Below, piece by piece: positions 48,651 through 55,904 of a stretch of DNA of 64,000 nucleotides (its first letter is position 1; the number at the start of each line of letters is the position of its first letter). A model generated the notes under the pieces. The model had not been told where the DNA came from. It saw only the letters and a list, made by a program, of their open reading frames with translations, and ran no database searches. The stretch spans positions 1 to 64,000 of the forward strand of contig JBAZBJ010000003.1 in assembly GCA_041671525.1 (NCBI GenBank), in the 5' to 3' direction. Made by a program: the position numbers and the translations under genes. This stretch comes from UBA11098 sp041671525. Its GTDB lineage: Bacteria > Patescibacteriota > Minisyncoccia > Moranbacterales > UBA2206.

Positions 48651-50570
48651 TTAGTCTTCCTTCTTTTTATCTTTTTGCAGATCCGCTGGCGCGGCAGTCA
48701 ACACCACATCATCCGTCTTTTCTTTCGCTTTCTTGATGAAATAACTGTTCAGATTGTGCGTCGCGTTAAATTTATCCAGATCGACCTGCGTATATTTTTC
48801 CGTCGGTTCGATATTATAATAATCCAACAAAAATTTCATGAGTTCCCCGAAGGCCGGCGCGGCGCTCGATTCGGCCCACTGGACAGTGCGCGGATTGTTC
48901 ACCCGCACCAAAATTGTGAAGCGCGGATCATTCGTCGGGGCGAAACCGGCGAAGGAGCCGATGTTCGTGCCCTGCTCATAGCCTCTGCTGTCCGTGCTGG
49001 CCACCTGCGCCGTGCCGGTCTTGCCGGAAATCAGATATCCCGGCACCCCGGCCTGCTTCCCGTGCCCGTTGATCACCACGCTCTGCAGCATCTGTCCCAA
49101 CAGAATTGCGGCTTTTTCCGAAATCACTCGCCGCACCTCTTGCGGTTCCACCGTTTCCCCATTGCCGTCCGGATGAACTATCCTATCAACAATTTGCGGT
49201 TTCATCAACACACCCCCATTGGCAATCGCATTATAGGCGGCCGCCAACTGGATCGGCGTGACCGTAATGCCCTGCCCAAACGACGCGGTAAAAAATTGGA
49301 TATCACTCTTTAAATTTTTCAGATTATTGATGTTGCCACCAGCTTCTCCAACTATATCCGCGCCGGTTAATTCTCCAAACCCAAATCTTCGCACATAATC
49401 CGCAAAATTTTTATTCCCCACCAGCTTCTCCACGTAAATGACCCCCGTGTTCAAAGATTTTTCCAAAACCTCGGTCATTGTCTGCACACCATTGGCTTTG
49501 AGATCGGAATTTTTGATCGTGTAGCCGGCTTCTTTGACCGAACCCGTGTCAGAATAAGTTGTGTCCGGATTAACCATCCCACTGTCCAGCCCGGCGGCCA
49601 TCGTAATGGCCTTGAAAACACTGCCGCTTTCATAGGCCTCGCTCACCGTCGTGTTGCGATAGACTGCAATATCCTCAACTTCCGTATAATTGTTCGGATC
49701 AAAAGTGGGATAATTGGCCATGCTCAGAATGCGCCCGGTCCGCGGCTCCATCACGATGATCGAACCGCTATCCGCCTCGTTTTTTTCCACCGCCGCCTTT
49801 AGCAATTTCTCTGTTTCATACTGCACCGTGTGATCAATTGTCAAAACAATGTTGTCTCCATCTCGCGCTTGGAGCAATCCCTTGCCTCCCGCGAACACAC
49901 CCGTGCCGGCCGCATCGCGCTTCTGCGTGATCTGCCCGTCCGCGCCTTTCAATTTTGTTTCAAAATAGGCTTCCGCGCCGTAGCGACCACCAAAATCTTT
50001 GTCACGCCAACCCACAAAGCCCAAAACATTGGCCGCCAACTCGCCCGATGGATAATAACGAAAACTTTCATCCGCCAGGTGAATGCCGCTCAATTTTGCG
50101 TCGTTTATTTTCTGGATTTCTTCCTCGCTCAACCGGTGCTTGAGCACCTCATACATATCCTCCGGCTGGTTGAATTTTTCTTCCAATTCCGCTCGATCCG
50201 CTTGCAGCACCTCGGCAACCACTCGCGCAGTCTCATTGGGATTTTCAATTTCTTTGGGCACGGCATAAGCCATCTTTGTATTTTGATTGACCGCGGCCGG
50301 ATACAAACCATCTTTGTCTTTCAGAAATATTTCGCCGCGTGTCGGTATCAAATTTTTGAACAATGTATGCTGTCCCTCCGCCAGCGCGCGATAGGCATCA
50401 TAGGAAAAAATCTGCAAAAAATACAACCTCGTGATTACCGCGATCACGACCACAAAAATGAAAAAAACCAGAACGGATATTCTGTGTTTGGATCCATGGA
50501 AACCTTCGCCGCCCTTGATGGCGCAGCGGCTGCCCACCTTAAAATTTTTCTGCTTGATTCCGCTAACCAT
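48651..50570 (-). CDS. ftsI: Division-type penicillin-binding protein (FtsI/PBP2-like transpeptidase)
   Basis: A 639-residue class B PBP. One membrane anchor (about 31-52), a dimerisation domain beginning PTRGEIFLKDKDG, and the transpeptidase domain with SVFK (active Ser 317), SLN (KSLNTG) and KTG (SGKTGTAQV). It crosslinks septal peptidoglycan outside the membrane. Located between ftsL and murF as in the classical dcw order. The C-terminal tail is Lys/Ala/Asp-rich and probably disordered. Confidence 0.93.
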   Translation of the reverse strand: MVSGIKQKNFKVGSRCAIKGGEGFHGSKHRISVLVFFIFVVVIAVITRLYFLQIFSYDAYRALAEGQHTLFKNLIPTRGEIFLKDKDGLYPAAVNQNTKMAYAVPKEIENPNETARVVAEVLQADRAELEEKFNQPEDMYEVLKHRLSEEEIQKINDAKLSGIHLADESFRYYPSGELAANVLGFVGWRDKDFGGRYGAEAYFETKLKGADGQITQKRDAAGTGVFAGGKGLLQARDGDNIVLTIDHTVQYETEKLLKAAVEKNEADSGSIIVMEPRTGRILSMANYPTFDPNNYTEVEDIAVYRNTTVSEAYESGSVFKAITMAAGLDSGMVNPDTTYSDTGSVKEAGYTIKNSDLKANGVQTMTEVLEKSLNTGVIYVEKLVGNKNFADYVRRFGFGELTGADIVGEAGGNINNLKNLKSDIQFFTASFGQGITVTPIQLAAAYNAIANGGVLMKPQIVDRIVHPDGNGETVEPQEVRRVISEKAAILLGQMLQSVVINGHGKQAGVPGYLISGKTGTAQVASTDSRGYEQGTNIGSFAGFAPTNDPRFTILVRVNNPRTVQWAESSAAPAFGELMKFLLDYYNIEPTEKYTQVDLDKFNATHNLNSYFIKKAKEKTDDVVLTAAPADLQKDKKKED

Positions 50571-50585
50571 TTTTATGAGCCTATC

Positions 50586-51020
50586 TTATTTCATTGCCAC
50601 CGGCCCCTTCATTTCGACATAAGTCACGTTCGTTGCATTGACCAAATTCAGATTCTCCGTATTTTTTTCGATATTATACATCGAACGTGATTCCACTTCC
50701 CGAATTTTCAGTTTTTGATTCTCTTTTTCCAGATCTTGGATCCGGCTTTCGATCGCTTTGACTTCATAACCCTTGATGGAAATATTGTTGACCTGATACA
50801 GATACAACGCGCCGGCGAAAATCAAGCCGCCCACCATGACAAAAACCATACCGTTGAGACTGACTTTACCGTCACTCACTGCGCGCGCCTTGGATCGCTT
50901 CAACACAAAACTACTGCTCGCAACCGCAGTGCCGCGCTTCACAGCAAAATTATTTCCCCCGCCTGCCTTGCTATGCAAAGCATTGCGGGCAGGCCAATTT
51001 CTGGATAAAACTACTGACAT
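50586..51020 (-). CDS. ftsL: FtsL-like cell-division membrane protein
   Basis: A 144-residue bitopic protein: cytoplasmic N terminus, one membrane helix (GMVFVMVGGLIFAGALYLY) and an extracytoplasmic coiled coil (IESRIQDLEKENQKLKIREV). Assignment as FtsL rests on this topology and its place between rsmH and ftsI. A 36-bp repeat element (50958-50993) encodes WPARNALHSKAGG close to the N terminus, in frame. Confidence 0.8.
   Translation of the reverse strand: MSVVLSRNWPARNALHSKAGGGNNFAVKRGTAVASSSFVLKRSKARAVSDGKVSLNGMVFVMVGGLIFAGALYLYQVNNISIKGYEVKAIESRIQDLEKENQKLKIREVESRSMYNIEKNTENLNLVNATNVTYVEMKGPVAMK
50958..50993. repeat. 36-bp repeat element, copy 3 (in ftsL)
   Basis: Inverted relative to the copies at 9362 and 9457 but translated in the same sense with respect to its gene; the peptide is PARNALHSKAGG. 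Confidence 0.85.
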
Positions 51021-51071
51021 TTATTTTCAGTTCCCCCTGAAAATTTTTGTTTATTTATTTTTGTTTGTCTC

Positions 51072-52028
51072 CTACACTTTTTCGCAGATCCGCAATTTTG
51101 CGCTCCGGGCGCGCGGATTTCCCAGTATCTCAGCGTCGCTGGGCGTGATCGGTTTTTTGGTGATCACTTTCATTTTCGCGACGTGGTCACATTGACACTT
51201 CGGAAAACTTGGCGGGCAAATGCATCCCCTTGCATTCTCCCTAAATATATTTTTAACAATTCTATCTTCGAGTGAATGGAATGAGATGATGGCCAATCGT
51301 CCGCCCGCACTCAGTTTTTCCATCGCCGCCGGAATGAATTTTTCCAGATTTTTGAGCTCCTGATTAACCTCGATCCGCAGCGCCTGAAATGTTCGGGTTG
51401 CAAAATGGGTTTTGGCATGCTTGTATTTTTCCGGAACTGCCTGACTGATTGCTTCGACTAATTCAAATGTGGTCTCAATCGCTTTTGCCTTTCGCAATTC
51501 AACAATTTTTCTCGCAATGCTGTTGGCAAACCTTTCTTCTCCATAATTTTTAATGATTCTTCCCAAATCCGCCTGGCTGTATTCATTCACGATTTTCTGC
51601 GCGGTCAATTTTCCATCTTTATCGAGTCGCATGTCCAGCTCCGCGTCTTGCAAAAAACTCATGCCATAACTTGCATCTTCCAACTGGATCGAGGAATAAC
51701 CGAGATCAGCTAAAATACCATCCACAGAGTTGATCCCCTGTGCCCCCAATATTTCTCCAAGGTTGGAGAAATTGTCTTTTACTACCTGCCTGCCGATAGG
51801 CAGGAAATCAGAATTACCAATTTTTGACTCCAAATATTTTTTGAAGTCCTCGACTGCCGCGGCGTCTTGATCAATCGCGATCAGTCTGCCACTTTCACCG
51901 ATTATTTTTAGGATCGCATTGCTGTGTCCGCCTCCCCCCAAGGTGGCGTCCACAGCAACCGATCCAACTTTCAAATTGAGACCCGCAACACTTTCATTCA
52001 ACAATACTGATTTGTGACTGACTTTCAT
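51072..52028 (-). CDS. rsmH: 16S rRNA (cytosine-1402-N4)-methyltransferase
   Basis: A 318-residue RsmH (MraW). HKSVLLNESVAGLN, VDATLGGGGHSNAIL (SAM site), DGILADLGYSSIQLED and HFATRTFQALRIEVNQELKN, ending LAIISFHSLEDRIVK, are the family motifs. A 20-bp palindromic unit (51785-51804) encodes LPIGRQ in frame in the loop between the second strand (IAIDQD) and DGILADLG. Directly downstream of mraZ as usual. Confidence 0.96.
   Translation of the reverse strand: MKVSHKSVLLNESVAGLNLKVGSVAVDATLGGGGHSNAILKIIGESGRLIAIDQDAAAVEDFKKYLESKIGNSDFLPIGRQVVKDNFSNLGEILGAQGINSVDGILADLGYSSIQLEDASYGMSFLQDAELDMRLDKDGKLTAQKIVNEYSQADLGRIIKNYGEERFANSIARKIVELRKAKAIETTFELVEAISQAVPEKYKHAKTHFATRTFQALRIEVNQELKNLEKFIPAAMEKLSAGGRLAIISFHSLEDRIVKNIFRENARGCICPPSFPKCQCDHVAKMKVITKKPITPSDAEILGNPRARSAKLRICEKV
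51785..51804. repeat. 20-bp palindromic unit inside rsmH
   Basis: CCTGCCTGCCGATAGGCAGG; one base differs from 13751-13770 and 35768-35787. It is read in a different frame from the copy in the HTH gene. Confidence 0.9.
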
Positions 52029-52044
52029 GTAAATTTCTAATTGC

Positions 52045-52479
52045 CTAATAAACCCCTAGCTTGCCCAACTGCTCTGCGATTTTATCCGTGTTCTTCTCCG
52101 CGCTCTTCTTATAATCCGCCCAGCGCTTTTCATCCCAAATTTCCAGCCGATTGTACACACCGGCCACCGTCACGTTCTTGCGAAGCCCCGCGTAATCCTT
52201 CAGATAATCCGGAATCAAAATTCGTCCTTGTTTGTCCACGTCCACGTCCACCGCACCAGCGAGTTGCAACCGGATGAAACTGCGCGTTGCCGCTTCGCCC
52301 ACCGGCAGTGTCCCAAGCTTCCCCGCCAATTCTTCCCAGACTTTCATGGGATAGACAAACAAACATTTGTCCAAACCGCGCGTGACCACCAACTTGTTCT
52401 TGAGTTCCACGCGAAATTTGCTTGGCACCGCCAATCTTTTTTTCGGATCAATGGAATGTTGATATTCGCCGATGAACAT
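52045..52479 (-). CDS. mraZ: Transcriptional regulator MraZ
   Basis: A 144-residue MraZ with two SpoVT/AbrB-like halves: FIGEYQHSIDPKKRLAVPSK at the start and DVDKQGRILIPDYLKDYAGL (about 83-102) in the second half. MraZ binds repeated TGGG boxes before its own gene and regulates the dcw cluster. I chose the ATG at 52479 from the conserved MFIGEY start; the longer frame begins with GTG in the operator region. Confidence 0.95.
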   Translation of the reverse strand: MFIGEYQHSIDPKKRLAVPSKFRVELKNKLVVTRGLDKCLFVYPMKVWEELAGKLGTLPVGEAATRSFIRLQLAGAVDVDVDKQGRILIPDYLKDYAGLRKNVTVAGVYNRLEIWDEKRWADYKKSAEKNTDKIAEQLGKLGVY

Positions 52480-52547
52480 AAAGTAAAGGCGAGGGACTGA
52501 AATTGTTAATGAATCCAGCGCACCAAAAACTTTGGCGCGTAGATTTA

Positions 52548-52562
52548 CCACTTTCCCCCACT
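52548..52562 (-). promoter_or_regulatory. Possible MraZ boxes
   Basis: On the minus strand GTGGG and GTGGT occur with a 10-base period, just downstream of the mraZ promoter, as expected for MraZ operators (TGGGN repeats spaced by 5). Confidence 0.5.
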
Positions 52563-52580
52563 TTCATAAACTACCTCTCT

Positions 52581-52609
52581 ATTTTACTCCACCACACTAC
52601 AAGCGTCAA
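52581..52609 (-). promoter_or_regulatory. dcw (mraZ) promoter
   Basis: TTGACG (52604-52609) and TAAAAT (52581-52586) are separated by 17 bases. The leader to mraZ is about 95 bases. Confidence 0.75.
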
Positions 52610-52727
52610 CACTTTCTAAATATGCAAAATACCGCCATTTTCTGGCAGTTTCGCAAAAGTTATCCACAGGCTTCAAAAAAAATGGGTCGATCAGCCTTAG
52701 CTAACCGCCCATATAACATAATGCCTC

Positions 52728-52943
52728 TTAGAGTTCATTGAGCTCTCTCAGGAATTCCTCGAGCTCGACCTCCCCTTTTCCCACAAGCCTGAAGGCCTCC
52801 TTGAACGTATGTGTTGACCTAACGCAACACTCTTTTCCCCCAACCTCGACGCAAAGATATTTATTGATAATCTCTGCTGCCGATGATCCCTTGATTGCGC
52901 CCGCCGTAAGGAGGGTCGTATCCTCCGTGATGCTTTGTCCCAT
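52728..52943 (-). CDS. Small unrecognised protein (71 aa)
   Basis: An acidic 71-residue protein (begins MGQSITEDTTLLTAGAIKGS) with a Cys pair (GGKECCVRS) in the middle and a helical acidic C terminus (GEVELEEFLRELNEL). No family recognised. CGGAGG precedes ATG by 7 bases. Promoter and leader closely match those of the methyltransferase gene at 242-802. I see no clear terminator after it. Confidence 0.65.
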   Translation of the reverse strand: MGQSITEDTTLLTAGAIKGSSAAEIINKYLCVEVGGKECCVRSTHTFKEAFRLVGKGEVELEEFLRELNEL

Positions 52944-53240
52944 TGTATACCTCCGGAATATTTTATTTTTACGTCAAATGCGCACGTTTGCGAATTCAGA
53001 TCAGCGTAACAAAAAAGGCCTGAAAAGTCAAGCCCCGAACTACCAACATTCTCACATTCTCGAGAATGTGAGAATATCATTAATTGTTTTAAAAAAATGA
53101 CATTCTGGCTTTCTGCAGAATGTCGGAATGTTATGCAAGTACTTTAATACGTATTAAGGTATGTATTAAATTCCGAAGGCCAGGGCGTTTCCTTTGATAA
53201 ATTTTTTAGTCCAGGTGAAATCTAAAATATATTTTTGAAT
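52944..53240. promoter_or_regulatory. Gene-free region with promoter, three palindromes and the dispersed repeat
   Basis: No gene. It contains the promoter at 53003-53031; a perfect 28-bp palindrome (53048-53075, centre CTCGAG); GACATTCTG / CAGAATGTC (53099-53107, 53116-53124); TTAATACGTATTAA (53144-53157); and the dispersed upstream repeat (53175-53222). Compared with 835-960, about 130 bases holding the three palindromes separate the repeat from the -35. Confidence 0.7.
53003..53031 (-). promoter_or_regulatory. Promoter of the 71-residue gene
   Basis: TTGACT (53026-53031) and TACGCT (53003-53008) separated by 17 bases, followed by TGATCTGAATTCG; nearly the same as 870-898 and its leader. 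Confidence 0.8.
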
Positions 53241-53277
53241 AAAAAAAATCAGCGGGTAATGTTTTCACACCCGCTGA
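53241..53277 (-). terminator. Terminator of the 188-residue gene
   Basis: 9-bp stem TCAGCGGGT / ACCCGCTGA (53249-53257, 53269-53277) with a T run on the minus strand. Confidence 0.9.
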
Positions 53278-53296
53278 TAATTTTGTGACAGTATCA

Positions 53297-53863
53297 CTAC
53301 TTTCTCATCATCTTCTGCATCAATTCGGTATTGATCGGCTCCTGCAGGCCGGCCTTGATCAGCCTCACAAACAGTTCAGGATTTTTTTCTTCGATCCGAG
53401 TACGCAGAAGCCTGAAGAGTTTAGTTGATCCAGCACAAATCGCATTCAGGAGGGTGATGATGTCCTTTTTTTCCTCAGCATCCTCATCCAACCAACAGGT
53501 GACTTCAATGTCATCAAGAATCTCATGGCCACCATCGCCCCGTGCCAGCTCTGATGTGAAAACCTTTATCGCCTCTTCAATCATGGGCGAAACAACTAAA
53601 GCAGTTTTGCGCAATCCCAGCCATCTTCTGCTCCTCATGTACTCCTTCTTTTTTTTGTCTTCAAGGTATTCCTCTTCTGAAACAAACAAAGGGAAATATC
53701 CCCTAGCAACTTTGTCATCTGTCCTATAGGCCACCTTACCAACCCGCAAGGTCTTAAAACGCTCCAGAAGATGCATGCCTTCTGGCATCTCGTTACCTAT
53801 GAAAATCTCCCCTTCTTTGCACTCGGGATGCTGATTGGTTCTCGTCTTGCATTTTGTTCCCAT
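53297..53863 (-). CDS. Unrecognised protein (188 aa)
   Basis: A charged, mainly helical protein (begins MGTKCKTRTNQHPECKEGE) with a Lys-rich centre (LEDKKKKEYMRSRRWLGL) and a C-terminal helical region (LLRTRIEEKNPELFVRLIKA). The early Cys residues might bind metal. No family recognised. AAAGGAGGAG precedes ATG by 8 bases, which excludes the earlier in-frame start at 53911. Consensus promoter and own terminator. Confidence 0.7.
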   Translation of the reverse strand: MGTKCKTRTNQHPECKEGEIFIGNEMPEGMHLLERFKTLRVGKVAYRTDDKVARGYFPLFVSEEEYLEDKKKKEYMRSRRWLGLRKTALVVSPMIEEAIKVFTSELARGDGGHEILDDIEVTCWLDEDAEEKKDIITLLNAICAGSTKLFRLLRTRIEEKNPELFVRLIKAGLQEPINTELMQKMMRK

Positions 53864-53928
53864 TTCTAACTCCTCCTTTTCTGCGCGATTTTTTTTATTA
53901 TAAAAATACATCTCGACTGTGATTGTCT

Positions 53929-53957
53929 ATTATACTCCTATTTCCGACTTTTGTCAA
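53929..53957 (-). promoter_or_regulatory. Consensus promoter of the 188-residue gene
   Basis: Perfect TTGACA (53952-53957) and TATAAT (53929-53934) separated by 17 bases. The dispersed repeat (53963-54007) abuts the -35. Spacer end and leader start match 47304-47332. Confidence 0.92.
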
Positions 53958-54018
53958 GTCAGGCCGTGTTTCCTTCGCTGAATTTTTTGAGTCCGGGTGA
54001 GATCATCAAATTTTAAAT

Positions 54019-54315
54019 TTATTGCGATTTGATAATATTTTTCTTGACCGCATCAACAAACAAGCGGAATGCTGGCCGGTTTTCTTTTTTATAGATTATT
54101 TTCACGCCCAACAGATGCTCCTTCGGACATTGCAAGCTCTTACCAGAAATTGAAACTTTTGGATCAAAAATCCTGTCGAGATACATGCGCCTCAAATTGC
54201 CCGGACCGTCTTTTTGGTATGCGCAGATCTTGGCCCCGCATTTCTCGCAAGAAATTTCCAACAAGCGGCTATACCCGCCGCGACTCTTTTTGTATTTGTC
54301 GTTTTTTATTTTCAT
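54019..54315 (-). CDS. Small zinc-ribbon-like protein (98 aa)
   Basis: Basic protein with CEKCGAKICAYQKDG near residue 23 and a later CPKEH, giving possible zinc ligands CxxC...C. The C-terminal part (VKIIYKKENRPAFRLFVDAV) looks like a short strand-helix. No family claimed. It overlaps the NUDIX gene by 4 bases (ATGA) and is translated with it. Confidence 0.6.
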   Translation of the reverse strand: MKIKNDKYKKSRGGYSRLLEISCEKCGAKICAYQKDGPGNLRRMYLDRIFDPKVSISGKSLQCPKEHLLGVKIIYKKENRPAFRLFVDAVKKNIIKSQ

Positions 54316-54848
54316 AAAATTTCTTTTAAATAATCGGATTTTTCAATAAAGCCATCAATTTTTCCCGCCCAGGCTTTCGGATTTTTGCGCATCGAATTTT
54401 TTACTTCCTCAACGCTCATCCATTTCACTTCCTGCACCTCCCCATCATTGAATTGCAAATCTTCCAGGGCACCATTAAATTCCAAATAATAAATTACATT
54501 TTGTTCGCGGTTGTCCGGATTGTCACGCTTGCGCCAATAGCCGCCCAGCAATTTTTCATAATCAATTTCCAAGCCTATTTCTTCCTGCAGTTCCGCCTTG
54601 GTGCCTTGCTCCAAAGTTTCGCCAGCCTTGATGTGCCCGCCGAAACTTGTCGCCAACTTGTTCGGATTATGTTCTTTCAGCGGCGAGCGTAAATGAATTA
54701 AAAAATCAATGTCATCATTATTTTTCCGAAAAAGATACACATGCACCGTCCGATGCCAAAGGCCTTCCGCGTGAACCTTGCTCCGCGGGGCACTTTCGCC
54801 AGTCAGCTCATTATTCTCCGAAACGATGTCTAAAAATTCTTCGGCCAT
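54312..54848 (-). CDS. NUDIX hydrolase, IPP-isomerase-like subgroup
   Basis: A 178-residue NUDIX protein. EFLDIVSENNELTGESAPRS and GLWHRTVHVYLF at the N terminus are typical of the Idi/YfcD-like subgroup. The NUDIX box reads GHIKAGETLEQGTKAELQEE, then IGLEI; the Arg of the REUxEE core is replaced by Ala (AELQEE) while the metal-binding Glu residues remain. It hydrolyses a nucleoside diphosphate-linked substrate that cannot be named. Co-translated with its neighbours. Confidence 0.88.
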   Translation of the reverse strand: MAEEFLDIVSENNELTGESAPRSKVHAEGLWHRTVHVYLFRKNNDDIDFLIHLRSPLKEHNPNKLATSFGGHIKAGETLEQGTKAELQEEIGLEIDYEKLLGGYWRKRDNPDNREQNVIYYLEFNGALEDLQFNDGEVQEVKWMSVEEVKNSMRKNPKAWAGKIDGFIEKSDYLKEIL

Positions 54849-54854
54849 AAAATA

Positions 54855-55217
54855 TTAAACTTTTTCCAACATTAATATTCTTTTCTTGAACCCGCCTCTT
54901 TTTTCTGCTTTTTCTTTTTGGACTTTCCGGACCGTTTCCAGATCCAAGCCGTTAAATTCCAAAATCGTGTCAATGAGCTCCATGACGTCGGCTGCTTCCT
55001 CAACTATATGCTCTTTGCTTTTGGCGTTAGCCAGCTCATGCGCCTCTTCTTCGACTTTCTTCAATAAAAATTTTGAATATTCCTCGTCATTTTCCAAAAT
55101 TCTAGTTTTTACCTCCTTGCCCGTGAGCTTCCCAACCACTTCAGGAATATTGTCCCGCACTAATTTTGGATATTCATTTTCCTTTTCCAGACTTGTTTCA
55201 AAATGTTTAAATTCCAT
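54855..55217 (-). CDS. MazG-like nucleoside triphosphate pyrophosphohydrolase
   Basis: A 120-residue all-helical protein of the phosphoribosyl-ATP pyrophosphatase-like/MazG superfamily. PKLVRDNIPEVVGKLTGKEV is the subgroup's start, and the metal-binding residues lie in KKVEEEAHELANA and HIVEEAADVMELIDTIL (EExxE...ExxD). Probable house-cleaning of non-canonical nucleotides, together with the NUDIX hydrolase 6 bases downstream. Confidence 0.85.
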   Translation of the reverse strand: MEFKHFETSLEKENEYPKLVRDNIPEVVGKLTGKEVKTRILENDEEYSKFLLKKVEEEAHELANAKSKEHIVEEAADVMELIDTILEFNGLDLETVRKVQKEKAEKRGGFKKRILMLEKV

Positions 55218-55242
55218 ATTTTTTAATTATGTAATTAATTAA

Positions 55243-55737
55243 TTACCTCTTCTTTCGCTTAGCAATAAAAAACCAAAGATACAAAATCGCCAGCAGGATC
55301 AGATTGGGGACATAGACGACCGGATTGCCCCAGCTGATGCCGTTCACGTGGAAATTGGAGACCGGCCATAGGAACGGCGTCGGGAAGAAGGCGCTCGAGT
55401 GGGACGGGATGTCAATGAGAATGTGCAGCGCCCACGCTCCCATCAGCCAGAATGGTTTTTTCCGGATGAACCAGACCAAAAGAAAAACTGCCAGAAAAAT
55501 AACCAGGCTGTGCGTGTAGTTATAGAGCACATGGACGAACTGCGGCACCGACGCCGGAGATGGAGTCCCGTGGCTAAAATCCGGCCGCTCGAGGATGCCC
55601 AGCAGGTTGGCGACAAAAAGAATCCCGAAAGAAAACAGGTCCGGCGCCACTCCAAAAAAGAAAGTCAGCCAAAAACTCTTCCGGTCTTTGCGACCGAACA
55701 CGCCGCTACCCCACAGTCCGTGAGAAATTATATCCAT
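55243..55737 (-). CDS. Membrane protein of the DUF457/YdjM-like metal-dependent hydrolase type
   Basis: A 164-residue membrane protein with about four helices. DIISHGLWGSGVFG at the start, FFGVAPDLFSFG, YNYTHSLVIFLAVFLL and WALHILIDIPSHSSAFFPTP carry the His/Asp residues of the YdjM/DUF457 family; the real reaction is unknown. I chose ATG at 55737: TACAAT lies 9 bases before it, so the message may be leaderless, and the longer frame starts inside the promoter. Confidence 0.8.
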   Translation of the reverse strand: MDIISHGLWGSGVFGRKDRKSFWLTFFFGVAPDLFSFGILFVANLLGILERPDFSHGTPSPASVPQFVHVLYNYTHSLVIFLAVFLLVWFIRKKPFWLMGAWALHILIDIPSHSSAFFPTPFLWPVSNFHVNGISWGNPVVYVPNLILLAILYLWFFIAKRKKR

Positions 55738-55904
55738 AATAAGGATATTGTAGCACAAAAAACGGCCAGGCTCGCCTCTCGGCCGCTATCCATATTGTCT
55801 TTTGCTTTTTCCCCGGAAAGTTGCTAGGATTTTTATAGGCAGTTTGGGACAGATCATTAACATAATAACCCATAAATAACTACTGAAAGAGGAGGAAAAA
55901 CAGC

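Noticed and set aside
55243..55790. Hairpin with T run at about 55762-55785 on the minus strand as a terminator.
   Set aside because: It would lie upstream of the only minus-strand gene nearby, and no minus-strand transcript is expected to arrive there; its role is unclear.
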